From assembly GCF_019800885.1 (NCBI RefSeq), contig NZ_JAHVKE010000004.1, forward strand, positions 62,001 through 126,000: a stretch of DNA of 64,000 nt. The letters are read 5' to 3'. Below the pieces are notes generated by a model, which worked only from the letters and a program-made list of their open reading frames with translations, was not told the origin of the DNA and did no database searches. The translations under genes were made by a program, and so were the position numbers. Source of the stretch: Maritalea mobilis (GTDB taxonomy: Bacteria; Pseudomonadota; Alphaproteobacteria; Rhodobacterales; Rhodobacteraceae). Positions 25,352 through 33,677 of this stretch are shown here, piece after piece. Position 1 is the stretch's first letter, and every line of letters starts with the position of its first letter.

Positions 25352-27223
25352 CTACAGGCCGAGTCGGAAGCCGAAGAATCCGCTGGGTTGCAGGCCAAGC
25401 GGGGTCAGGCCAAGCGCCTGCGCCCGCTCGGCATGGGCGGCGGCGTCCGGCCCGGTCTCGAACAGCACGGGCGTGTTGCCCAGGGGTGTGAAGCCGAAGT
25501 GATCCGTCGGGCGCGGGGTGATCGGGTGCTTGGCCGTCGCAATGGCCTCGATCACCGCGTCGCGCACCGTGGCTGGCGAGGTGGCGACCGTTTCGGCCTC
25601 GGCGCAGACCGGGAAATGGCCGCCCCCCGCTGCGCGGTAGGAATTGGTAACCACAAGGAACGTGTCCTCTGGCACAACGGGGCGTCCGTCGGCATGGCAC
25701 AGGTCGCGCACCCGTCCGGGCGTGTCAAAGATCTCGTCCCCCTCGGCATTGGTGCGGGACGGTTGGCTGAGGTCGAAGCGGTAGCCAAGCCCCTCGATCC
25801 GGTCGAAATTGTACCCGGCGAAGGCGTGGTCGATCATCGGTTGCGGCGCGGCGTCCGGGCCTAAGGGTGTGATCTGACGGAAGAGCGAGGCGGTGCGTTC
25901 CAGCCATGCGACGATGCCCGCGCCGGTCATGCGCAGGATGCACAGCTGGTTGGGGTAGATGTAGAGGTCGGCCGCGTTGCGCAGGCGCAGCGGGCCTGCG
26001 GGGATGTCGGTGTAATTGCCGGGGCCGCCCCGCCCGCCGGATTTGAACGGCGCAACGGCAGAGAGGAGCGGCAGGCCGGAGAGGTCGGGCCGGTCGGCCA
26101 GAAGCTCTTGCGCGGCGTGGCGTTGGGCGTCGGCCACGATCTGGGTCGCGGCGCAGGGCGCGAGAAAGCTGAAGAAGGTCTCCAGCGGCACGGCGGTCTG
26201 GCCAAGGGGACGGTCGGTGTAGTGCCGGACGGCGCGATGATCGGTCCACAGGATCGGGCGCAGGCCAGGGTGGCGACGCAAAACGCCGCGCAGGCCGATG
26301 CCGGGGCGCTCCGCGATCGGGAACGTGCGGGCGGTGCTGCCGGTGACGGCCCAAGCGCCGTTCTGGCGGGTCAGGGTCAGGTCGATGCGGCCCAGATGCG
26401 AGCCGAACGCGCCGGGTTGGACGATGCGCGCGCCGGCGGTCTCGATCTCGGGGAACACGCGGTGGCTGTGGCCCGCGATCACGGCATCGACGCCGGGCAG
26501 GGCGGCGACGACCGTGGCGGCGTTTTCCATGCCGGGTTCTGGTTGGTCCGCACCAAGGCCGGAATGGGCCAGCACGATGACAAGGTCCGCGCCCTCCCGG
26601 CGCAGCGCCGCAACCTCGGCCGCGACGGTGTCGGCGATGTCGGTGACCTCGATCGTGTCGCCAAGCCGCGCCCGCCCCCATTTCGCGATTTGCGGGGGGG
26701 CAACGCCGACCAGGCCGATGCGCAGGTCGTGCGCGTTTCCGGCGGTATCGGCGACGTCCCGCGTCAGGATCACGCGGGTGGGCCAGCGCGTTGCGCCCTG
26801 ACGGCGACGGACATTGGCGAGGATGACCGGAAACTCCGCGGTGCCAAGGGCGGTTTCCAGGGCCTCCAGCCCGAAATCGAAATCGTGGTTGCCCAAGGTC
26901 GCAGCGTCGTATCCCAGCGCGTTCATCGCGGCGAACATGGGATGCGCGCGCCCCGTGGGGCGGAGGTCATCCAGCCACGCATCGCCCAATGGCGCGCCTT
27001 GGAGCGTATCGCCATTGTCCAGAAGCAGGGTATTCGCGGCCCCCGCGCGCTCGGCCACGATCCGCTCGGCCACGCGCATCAGGCCCACGGCCGGATCGGG
27101 CTGGTCGCGATAGTAATCGAACGGCAAAAGATGCGCGTGCAGGTCGCTGGTCGCCAGCACGCGCAGGTGCACCTGCACCGCGCCGTCCGTCGCTTCGCCT
27201 GATATGTTCGAGCGAAGGGTCAT
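25352..27223 (-). CDS. CpdB-like 2',3'-cyclic-nucleotide phosphodiesterase/3'-nucleotidase without visible signal peptide
   Basis: A 623-residue two-domain nucleotidase. The N-terminal metallophosphoesterase has ATSDLHAHLLPFDYY, DNGDTLQG, LGNHDFDFG and AGHSHRVFP, which supply the two-metal ligands. The C-terminal 5'-nucleotidase domain contains YIYPNQLC and the later VVTNSYRAAGGGHFP. The ATG at 27223 starts just before the catalytic domain with no signal peptide. An upstream open extension of 40 residues also lacks one. The usual CpdB is periplasmic, so location is unclear. It is divergent from nudC. Confidence 0.85.
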   Translation of the reverse strand: MTLRSNISGEATDGAVQVHLRVLATSDLHAHLLPFDYYRDQPDPAVGLMRVAERIVAERAGAANTLLLDNGDTLQGAPLGDAWLDDLRPTGRAHPMFAAMNALGYDAATLGNHDFDFGLEALETALGTAEFPVILANVRRRQGATRWPTRVILTRDVADTAGNAHDLRIGLVGVAPPQIAKWGRARLGDTIEVTDIADTVAAEVAALRREGADLVIVLAHSGLGADQPEPGMENAATVVAALPGVDAVIAGHSHRVFPEIETAGARIVQPGAFGSHLGRIDLTLTRQNGAWAVTGSTARTFPIAERPGIGLRGVLRRHPGLRPILWTDHRAVRHYTDRPLGQTAVPLETFFSFLAPCAATQIVADAQRHAAQELLADRPDLSGLPLLSAVAPFKSGGRGGPGNYTDIPAGPLRLRNAADLYIYPNQLCILRMTGAGIVAWLERTASLFRQITPLGPDAAPQPMIDHAFAGYNFDRIEGLGYRFDLSQPSRTNAEGDEIFDTPGRVRDLCHADGRPVVPEDTFLVVTNSYRAAGGGHFPVCAEAETVATSPATVRDAVIEAIATAKHPITPRPTDHFGFTPLGNTPVLFETGPDAAAHAERAQALGLTPLGLQPSGFFGFRLGL

Positions 27224-27381
27224 GTTGTCCCCGTTCTTCCCCTCTGCCAGTATGCGGAGGCTGCGCCGGTGGAAAACAGGGCCGCCAGACGCGAAGTGAC
27301 GGAAAAGGCGTCTAATTTCAATGATGTGACTCTGTCGCCACACCCAACGTCAGGTGCTGGTGGGCGGGGCGGGGACAGGCC

Positions 27382-28362
27382 ATGAAACGGGCGGAGACGG
27401 TTCTTTTTGCAAGCTCGGGCCTGGACCGGGCAGCCGAGATGCGGCGCGACGAGGCGGCGCTGAAAAAGGCGCTGAAGGATGGGGCTGGTGTGCTGCCGCT
27501 CTGGCGCGGCAAACCCATGCTGGAGGGGGATTTCGAGACGGGCGCGGTCTCGCCGGCGTTTCGCCCCATGGGCCATCCGACGCTGGCCAAGGCCAGGGAG
27601 GCCCCGGTTTTCCTTGGGCGGGACGAGACAGCCGGCCCGCTTTTCGCCGTCGATATCTCGGGTTGGGTGCCGGCGGACGTGGATGAAGACCAGATCGGCG
27701 GTTTTGTCGACAACACCGTCCAGCGCCACCCGTCCGAGGAAAAGACCGGCGCGGGCTTTGCGGAATTGCGCCGCATGATGACCGGCCTGTCGGTGCGCGA
27801 CGCGGAACTGGTCGCCACCGCGCGGGGCCTGTTGGAATGGCATCGCACCCACCCGTTCTGTTCGCGGTGCGGGGCGGCCTCGGAGATGGCCGAGGCCGGA
27901 TGGCACAGGGCGTGCCCAAGCTGCGGCGCACGGCATTTCCCGCGCACCGATCCGGTCGTCATCATGCTGATCACCGATGGCGAGCGCGTGCTGGTTGGCC
28001 GCTCTCCCGGTTGGCCCGAGCGGATGTATTCGCTGCTGGCCGGTTTCATCGAACCGGGCGAGACCGTCGAAGGCGCGGTCCGGCGCGAGGTGATGGAAGA
28101 GGCCGGGATCAAGGTGGGGCGGGTGTCCTACCTGTCGAGCCAGCCTTGGCCGTTCCCGGCGTCGCTGATGATGGGATGCCGGGGCGAGGCGCTGAGCCGC
28201 GAGATCACGATCGACCCAGAGGAATTGGAAGACGCGCGCTGGGTCTCCCGTTCGGAGATGCTGGAGGTCTTCGCGGGGCGTCACCCGGAAATCGCCCCCG
28301 CCCGCAAGGGCGCGATCGCGCATTTCCTGCTGGAGCACTGGCTGTCGGACCGGCTGGATTGA
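27382..28362 (+). CDS. nudC: NAD(+) diphosphatase / NAD-capped RNA hydrolase
   Basis: A 326-residue NudC, which hydrolyses NAD(H) to NMN(H) and AMP and removes NAD caps from RNA. The four-cysteine zinc ribbon (CSRCG…CPSCG), the Nudix box (GETVEGAVRREVMEEAGI) and the NudC-specific SQPWPFPASLM are all present. It is divergent from the CpdB-like gene, another nucleotide-hydrolysing enzyme. Confidence 0.96.
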   Translation: MKRAETVLFASSGLDRAAEMRRDEAALKKALKDGAGVLPLWRGKPMLEGDFETGAVSPAFRPMGHPTLAKAREAPVFLGRDETAGPLFAVDISGWVPADVDEDQIGGFVDNTVQRHPSEEKTGAGFAELRRMMTGLSVRDAELVATARGLLEWHRTHPFCSRCGAASEMAEAGWHRACPSCGARHFPRTDPVVIMLITDGERVLVGRSPGWPERMYSLLAGFIEPGETVEGAVRREVMEEAGIKVGRVSYLSSQPWPFPASLMMGCRGEALSREITIDPEELEDARWVSRSEMLEVFAGRHPEIAPARKGAIAHFLLEHWLSDRLD

Positions 28363-28489
28363 GCGGTGCTGCGGGCACGTCGCGACGGGTCGACCCTCTT
28401 GACCTTGTTGCATGGTGGGCAGAACAGTCGAAAAAGGACGCGTGACAGCGCCCGGCGGGGTGTGTCGGGGTGGGTGAAGGAGTGACCAG

Positions 28490-28972
28490 ATGAAGTTCAA
28501 GGTTTCCGAAGACGTGGACGCACCGATGCAGGTGGTTTGGTCTCGCTTCGTGGATTTTTTCCAGTTCGAGAGTGAAGCGAAGGGGCGCGGGGCCGATCTC
28601 GTCCGGATCGGCGATTGGTCCGAGCCTGCGAAGGGTGCCAAGTGGCGCGGCGAGGTGCCGGTGCGTGGCAAGACCCGCGTGATTGCCGCCGAGATCACGA
28701 CCTTCGACCCCGAGGACACCTGTGTTGTCACCAGCCAGATCGGGGGCATGGATTGCGTCTATGACCTGACCTTCGTCGCGCTGTCGCCCGAGGTGACACG
28801 CGTGACCTCGGTCATGGAGCTGTCCGCCAATACGCTGTCGGCCCGCCTGTTGCTGCAGACGATGAAGCTGGCGCGGGGCAAGGTGATGCAGAAATTGCAG
28901 GCGATCCTTGCGCGGCAGGGCAACGCGGCCGAGGCGACCTGGCGCAAGATGCAGCGCAGCCAGCAGGCCTGA
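28490..28972 (+). CDS. SRPBCC-family protein
   Basis: A 160-residue single-domain protein of the START-like SRPBCC fold (polyketide cyclase/CoxG-like). It begins with the typical MKFKVSEDVDAPMQVVWSRFVDF and ends with a long basic helix. These proteins bind hydrophobic ligands; no catalytic role can be read. It converges on the EamA transporter with a 2-bp gap. Confidence 0.78.
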   Translation: MKFKVSEDVDAPMQVVWSRFVDFFQFESEAKGRGADLVRIGDWSEPAKGAKWRGEVPVRGKTRVIAAEITTFDPEDTCVVTSQIGGMDCVYDLTFVALSPEVTRVTSVMELSANTLSARLLLQTMKLARGKVMQKLQAILARQGNAAEATWRKMQRSQQA

Positions 28973-28974
28973 GT

Positions 28975-29895
28975 TCACGCGCCGGGCGTGTTGGCCTTGC
29001 GCTGGCGCGCCCGTTCCAGGCCCAGGTGCCGTTCGCGCAGGATGATGGCGACCCCGGCGGTGACGATCAGTGCGGCCCCGGCCAGCATGGTCACGGTCGG
29101 CACCTCTCCGAACACGGTGTAGCCCACGGCCAGCGCAAGCAGCATGGAGCTGTATTCGAACGGCGCGATCAGCGAGGCGTCGGCGTGGCGGTAGGAGGAG
29201 GTCAGAAGGATCTGGCCCAAGCCGCCGAACAGCCCTGCGCCGACCAGCATCGCCGCCACGCCCGGCGTCGGCCATGCCCAGCCCCAGGGCAGGGTCAGCA
29301 GCGACAGGCAGGCCGAGGTGACCGAGAACCAGAAGACGATGGCGGCCGTCCCCTCGGTCTGCACCAGCTTGCGGACGAAGACCTGCGCCAGCGCCGCGAA
29401 GACCGCCCCCATCAGAACCACGATCGCGCCAAGCGTCTGCGACGGGTCGACCGAGGCCGCATCGACCGACAGGCGCGGCGACAGCACGATCAGCACCCCG
29501 CTCATCCCCAGCGCGACCATCGACAGGCGGAACAGGCGCACCTTTTCGCCGAGGAACATCGCCGCGAAGACCACGACGAGAATCGGCGCGGCATAGCCGA
29601 TCGCCGTCACCTCGGGCAGGGGCAGAAGGCCGAGACCGGCAAAGCCCAGGCCCATGGCGCTTGTGCCCACCAGCCCACGCCAGAAATGGCCCATCGGGTT
29701 CTTGGTATAAAGGCCACGGGGCAACTCGCTCCTGCTGGCCAGCCAGACCAGAATCACCGGGATCGCAAAGACCGAGCGGAAGAACACCGCCTGGCCCGGC
29801 GGCACCGTGTCCGAGGCCGCCTTGATGAGGCTGGCCATGGTCACGAAGACACAGACCGAAGCGATCTTGAGGGCAATTCCGCGTAGGGGGTTCAT
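28975..29895 (-). CDS. EamA/DMT-superfamily transporter
   Basis: A 306-residue drug/metabolite transporter with ten predicted TM helices arranged as two EamA repeats (first near IKAASDTVPPGQAVFFRSVFAIP, second starting around LGAIVVLMGAVFAALAQVFVRKL). Such proteins export amino acids or other small molecules. The substrate is unknown. It ends with a short basic tail. Confidence 0.88.
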   Translation of the reverse strand: MNPLRGIALKIASVCVFVTMASLIKAASDTVPPGQAVFFRSVFAIPVILVWLASRSELPRGLYTKNPMGHFWRGLVGTSAMGLGFAGLGLLPLPEVTAIGYAAPILVVVFAAMFLGEKVRLFRLSMVALGMSGVLIVLSPRLSVDAASVDPSQTLGAIVVLMGAVFAALAQVFVRKLVQTEGTAAIVFWFSVTSACLSLLTLPWGWAWPTPGVAAMLVGAGLFGGLGQILLTSSYRHADASLIAPFEYSSMLLALAVGYTVFGEVPTVTMLAGAALIVTAGVAIILRERHLGLERARQRKANTPGA

Positions 29896-29970
29896 CGGGG
29901 CAAATCCGGTTGCGCGCCATATCTGTGCGCCTGAACCGGGCGCTGTGCAAGGGCGCGTCCGGTGGATGCC

Positions 29971-29995
29971 CCAAGGCGTGCAGCGCGCGCCTTGG
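29971..29995. repeat. Inverted repeat downstream of pheA
   Basis: CCAAGGCG and CGCCTTGG, 8-bp perfect arms over a 9-nt loop, lie in the 215-bp gap between pheA and the EamA gene. There is no T run on the minus strand, so it is not a clear intrinsic terminator. Confidence 0.45.
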
Positions 29996-30060
29996 GCGTC
30001 CGGCCCTCGCCTGCCCGATCATGTGATGCATGACGGGTGGTGTCGCATGGGTGCGTCAAG

Positions 30061-30086
30061 ATTTCCTTAACGACAGGAAATTTTTC
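30061..30086. terminator. AT-rich hairpin after pheA
   Basis: ATTTCCT and AGGAAAT, 7-bp arms with a 7-nt loop, are followed by TTTT on the plus strand and lie about 25 bp past the pheA stop. The T run is on the strand opposite to pheA, so its effect on pheA is doubtful. Confidence 0.35.
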
Positions 30087-30110
30087 AGCGCTGCTCGGCG
30101 TCTCGCGCGA

Positions 30111-30941
30111 TCAGTCGCGCATCGGGTCCGCGGGGTAGGTGCCGAGGATTTCGAGCATGGAGGTGAAATACTCCAGCTCTTCCAGGGCAAGCTGCACGTT
30201 GCGGTCGTCGGGGTGTCCCTCGATATCGGCGTAGAACTGCGTCGCCGTGAAGGAGCCGTCGACCATGTAGCTTTCCAGCTTGGTCATGTTCACGCCGTTC
30301 GTGGCAAACCCGCCCATCGCCTTGTAAAGCGCGGCGGGGATGTTGCGGACGCGGAAGACGAAGGTCGTCATCATGTGATCGGCCCGGCGTGTCATGTCGG
30401 GTTCCCGCGCCATGATCAGGAAGCGCGTGGTGTTGGTGTCGTGATCCTCGATATGACGGGCCAGCACGTCGAGGCCATATATCTCGCCCGCCAGTTCCGA
30501 GGCCAGCGCCGCCTTGGACTTGTCGCCCCAATCTGCGACGTCGCGCGCTGCGCGGGCGTTGTCGGGGCTGACCCGGCCCTTGATGCCGTGATCGCGCAGG
30601 AAGCGCGCACATTGCGGCAGCAGGACAAGGTGGCTCCACGCCTCCTTGATGTCCGAAACCTCGGCGCCCGGCACGGCCAGCAGGTTGATGTGCACGCGGA
30701 CGAAGGCCTCGTCCACGATATGCAGGCCGGATTCGGGCAACAGGCGATGAATGTCGGCGACGCGGCCATAGGTCGTGTTCTCGACCGGCAACATGGCCTG
30801 TTCGGCGCGGCCCTCGCGCACGGCATCGATCACGTCTTCGAAACTGGCGCAGGGCAGGGCTTCGAGACCGGGGCGCGCGGCATGACAGGCCTGGTGAGAG
30901 TAGGCTCCGGGCTCTCCCTGGAAGGCGATGCGATTGGTCAT
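30111..30941 (-). CDS. pheA: Prephenate dehydratase
   Basis: A 276-residue monofunctional prephenate dehydratase, converting prephenate to phenylpyruvate in phenylalanine synthesis. It has the N-terminal FQGEPGAYSHQA, LPVENTTYGRV, the catalytic TTRF motif (NTTRFLIM), and a C-terminal ACT domain (VFRVRNIPAALYKAMGGFA) for feedback by phenylalanine. There is no chorismate-mutase domain. The ATG at 30941 matches the family start; the frame is open further upstream but would run into the divergent cytochrome promoter. Confidence 0.95.
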   Translation of the reverse strand: MTNRIAFQGEPGAYSHQACHAARPGLEALPCASFEDVIDAVREGRAEQAMLPVENTTYGRVADIHRLLPESGLHIVDEAFVRVHINLLAVPGAEVSDIKEAWSHLVLLPQCARFLRDHGIKGRVSPDNARAARDVADWGDKSKAALASELAGEIYGLDVLARHIEDHDTNTTRFLIMAREPDMTRRADHMMTTFVFRVRNIPAALYKAMGGFATNGVNMTKLESYMVDGSFTATQFYADIEGHPDDRNVQLALEELEYFTSMLEILGTYPADPMRD

Positions 30942-31059
30942 GGCGTCAAAACCCGGTCTTTTTCGTGCAAAGGGCGTTTCGTCGCGCTCCCTACACCTTG
31001 CCTCGGACCAAGGAAACACCATACATACGCCCGAAACCGCGACCTGAATGGGAAGATCC

Positions 31060-31569
31060 ATGTTCGACACGATGACTCTGACCAAGGCCTTTGGCGCGCT
31101 CTGCGGCGCCCTGTTGTTCTTTTTGCTGGGCGGCTGGGCTGCTGAAAGCCTGTATCACGTGGGCGGCGACGACGAGGTCCAAGGCTACGTGCTGATCACC
31201 GAGGACGCTGATTCCGAGGCGGAAGAGGAAGAGGTCATCGAAGTGGCCTTCGCCGATGTTTATGCGACGGCGGATGCTGCCGCAGGCGAACGGCTTTGGC
31301 GCCAGTGCCAAGCCTGCCACGCGTTGAATGGCACCGATGGTGTGGGTCCGCACCTGAACGGTGTTGTCGACCGGCCCAAGCACAGCGTTGACGGTTTCAA
31401 CTACTCCGACGCCCTTCTGGCGCTTGAGGGGGCGTGGACACCGGAAAACATCTCCAACTTCATCGCGAACCCGCGCGCTTATGCGCAGGGAACGGCCATG
31501 TCCTATGCCGGTATGCGCGATATCGAGGATCGTGCGAACCTGATCGCCTATCTTGCCACGACCGAGTGA
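31060..31569 (+). CDS. cycY: Membrane-anchored cytochrome c (c_y/c552 type)
   Basis: A 169-residue protein with an uncleaved N-terminal membrane anchor (MFDTMTLTKAFGALCGALLF) and an acidic linker (EDADSEAEEEEVIEV). One class I c-type haem domain follows (CQACH at about residues 86-90), with a distal Met likely in AMSYAGM. This matches cytochrome c_y of Rhodobacter (c552/CycM of Paracoccus), which carries electrons from the bc1 complex to terminal oxidases. The ATG at 31060 matches the known N-terminus of this family. It is divergent from pheA. Confidence 0.92.
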   Translation: MFDTMTLTKAFGALCGALLFFLLGGWAAESLYHVGGDDEVQGYVLITEDADSEAEEEEVIEVAFADVYATADAAAGERLWRQCQACHALNGTDGVGPHLNGVVDRPKHSVDGFNYSDALLALEGAWTPENISNFIANPRAYAQGTAMSYAGMRDIEDRANLIAYLATTE

Positions 31570-31604
31570 ACGGCAACAGCAGCGCCCGAGAATTGTATTT
31601 GCAG

Positions 31605-31637
31605 AGCCGTCCCCTTTTGGGGGCGGCTTTGTTTTTT
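31605..31637 (+). terminator. Intrinsic terminator after cytochrome c_y gene
   Basis: AGCCGTCCCC, loop TTTT, GGGGGCGGCT, then a T-rich run (TTTGTTTTTT) 36 bp past the stop: a textbook rho-independent terminator. Confidence 0.93.
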
Positions 31638-31696
31638 GTCGTGATCACCCGAGATCACGCATTCTCGTCTTGAACCCCGTCGGGGGTGGTCACTAA

Positions 31697-31718
31697 CCTT
31701 GATCGACCCACATCAAGG
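31697..31718. promoter_or_regulatory. Perfect inverted repeat upstream of yejA
   Basis: CCTTGAT-N8-ATCAAGG lies 12 bp before the yejA ATG. The half-sites resemble FNR half-sites, but the spacer is 8 bp rather than 4, so FnrL is unlikely to bind it in the normal way. It may be an operator for another regulator or a leader hairpin close to the ribosome-binding site. Confidence 0.5.
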
Positions 31719-31730
31719 GGGCAGCAGCCG

Positions 31731-33671
31731 ATGACAACGGAGATGCAGATGCAACGACGCCGACCCGCCGATGCCGCCGTGACGACGCCTGGACAGGGCT
31801 CTGCCGTTTTGCGCATGGGCGCGGCGCTGCCCCTGGCCGGTGCCGCGCTGATCTGGGCGCTGGCCGCATGGCCCGGCATCGCGCAGGACGACGGCGTGAC
31901 CGAGACCTACGGCGTGTCCACCTTTGGCGAGTTGCGCTATGGCCCCGATGCCGCGCATCTGGATTACGTGAATCCCGACGCGCCGCAGGGCGGGGAGATG
32001 TCCTTTGCCTGGTCGTCCGGCTCGTTCGATTCGCTGCATCCCTATACCCGGATCGGCCGCCCGGCGGTTCTGTCCTCGGTCTTCTTCGAATCGATGCTGG
32101 AGGGGACGGCGGACGAGATCGGATCGTCCTATTGCCTGCTTTGCGAGAGCATGGCCTTCCCCGAGGATCGGTCCTACGTGATCTTCACCATCCGCGAAGA
32201 GGCCCGGTTTTCGGACGGCACGCCGGTCACGGCGGATGATGCGCTGTTTTCCTACGAGATCCTGCGCGACGAGGGGCTGCCCAGTTTCCGCGCGACGCTG
32301 CCCCTGACCATCGCCTCGGCCGAGGTGCTGGACGAGCGGCGCATCCGGTTCGATTTCAACCCGGACGCGCCGGTGCGCGGGCGGATCGAGGCGGCGGGCG
32401 GCCTGCCCATCTTCAGCCGCGCCAGCCACGAGGCCAGCGGGCTGGATTTCGAAGACAGCCGGCTGGAGCCGCTGGTGGGGTCCGGCCCCTACGTGCTGGG
32501 CGAGGTCGACCCGGGCCAGCGCGTGGTCTACGCGCGCAACCGCGACTATTGGGGCGAGGACCTGTGGATAAACCAGGGCCGCCACAACTACGATTCGATC
32601 CGCATCGAGTATTACGGTGACGCGATCGCCGCCTTCGAAGGCTTCACCGCCGGCAATTACACCTTCCGGCAGGAAAGCAGCAGCCAGGCCTGGGCCAACA
32701 ATTACGACTTCCCCAAGCTCGATCAGGGCATCGTCCTGCGCGAGGAATTGCCCGATGGCACCATCGCCAGCGGCCAGTCCTTCATGATCAACCTGCGCCG
32801 TCCGCAGTTTCAGGATGTGCGCGTGCGCGAAGCCATCGCGCTGATGTTCAATTTCGAATGGACAAACCAGACGCTGTTCTACGGCCTCTATTCCCATATC
32901 GACAGTTTCTGGGAGAACACGCATCTGGAGGCGTCCGGCCTGCCATCCGACGAGGAACTGGCCGTGCTGGAGCCGCTGCGTGACCTTCTGCCCGAACGCG
33001 TCTTCGCCGAGGAGGCCTTTGCCACGCCGCCGTCGAACCCGGACCGCACGCTGGATCGCCGTCAGGCGCGCCGGGCCACGGCGCTTCTAGAAGAGGCGGG
33101 CTGGGTGCCGGGCGATGACGGCTTGCTGCGCAACGCGGCGGGCGAGACGCTGGACGTGGAGTTCCTGAACTCGGGTCCGCTGTTTGACCGGATCATCAAC
33201 CCTTATGTCGAGAACCTGCGCGCCATCGGCGTGAATGCGCGGCTGAACCGGGTCGACAATGCCCAGCTCAGCCAGCGGCAGCGCGACGGCGATTTCGATA
33301 TCGTCACCGACCATTTCCCGATGGATTACGAGCCGGGGTCGGGCCTGCGGCAATATTTCGGCAGCATCGGTGCGGATGAAAGCCTGTTCAACGTGCCGGG
33401 GCTGGCCGACGACGGTGTCGATGCACTGGTCGAGGTGGTCGTGAACGCCGAGACGCAGGACGAGATGGAAGTCGCCGTGCGCGCGCTGGACCGTGTGCTG
33501 CGCGCCCACGTGATCCGCGTGCCGCAATGGTACAACAACCAGCACTGGGTCGCCTATTACGACATGTACCGCTACCCCGAGGAACTGCCGCCCTATTCGC
33601 TGGGCTTCCTCGACTTCTGGTGGATCGACCCCGAGGCAGAGGCGGACCTGCGCGCGCAGGGCGCGTTCTAA
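31731..33671 (+). CDS. yejA: Oligopeptide-type ABC substrate-binding protein (YejA-like)
   Basis: A 646-residue family-5 extracellular solute-binding protein resembling YejA. The mature part begins after about residue 52 (IAQDDG) with YGVSTFGELRYGPDAAHLDYVNPDAPQGGEM, the typical YejA opening. The N-terminus before the hydrophobic signal core is unusually long and basic (MQMQRRRPADAA), so the true start may lie further downstream. It is the first gene of yejABEF, which in enteric bacteria imports peptides, including microcin C. Confidence 0.9.
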   Translation: MTTEMQMQRRRPADAAVTTPGQGSAVLRMGAALPLAGAALIWALAAWPGIAQDDGVTETYGVSTFGELRYGPDAAHLDYVNPDAPQGGEMSFAWSSGSFDSLHPYTRIGRPAVLSSVFFESMLEGTADEIGSSYCLLCESMAFPEDRSYVIFTIREEARFSDGTPVTADDALFSYEILRDEGLPSFRATLPLTIASAEVLDERRIRFDFNPDAPVRGRIEAAGGLPIFSRASHEASGLDFEDSRLEPLVGSGPYVLGEVDPGQRVVYARNRDYWGEDLWINQGRHNYDSIRIEYYGDAIAAFEGFTAGNYTFRQESSSQAWANNYDFPKLDQGIVLREELPDGTIASGQSFMINLRRPQFQDVRVREAIALMFNFEWTNQTLFYGLYSHIDSFWENTHLEASGLPSDEELAVLEPLRDLLPERVFAEEAFATPPSNPDRTLDRRQARRATALLEEAGWVPGDDGLLRNAAGETLDVEFLNSGPLFDRIINPYVENLRAIGVNARLNRVDNAQLSQRQRDGDFDIVTDHFPMDYEPGSGLRQYFGSIGADESLFNVPGLADDGVDALVEVVVNAETQDEMEVAVRALDRVLRAHVIRVPQWYNNQHWVAYYDMYRYPEELPPYSLGFLDFWWIDPEAEADLRAQGAF

Positions 33672-33677
33672 GACCCC

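Noticed and set aside
28205-30031. Long minus-strand frame across nudC, the SRPBCC gene and the EamA gene
   Set aside because: It is a chance open frame; the three genes beneath it have clear families and normal starts.
31697-31718. FNR box upstream of yejA
   Set aside because: Half-sites look similar but are 8 bp apart instead of 4, so it was listed as an unassigned inverted repeat.
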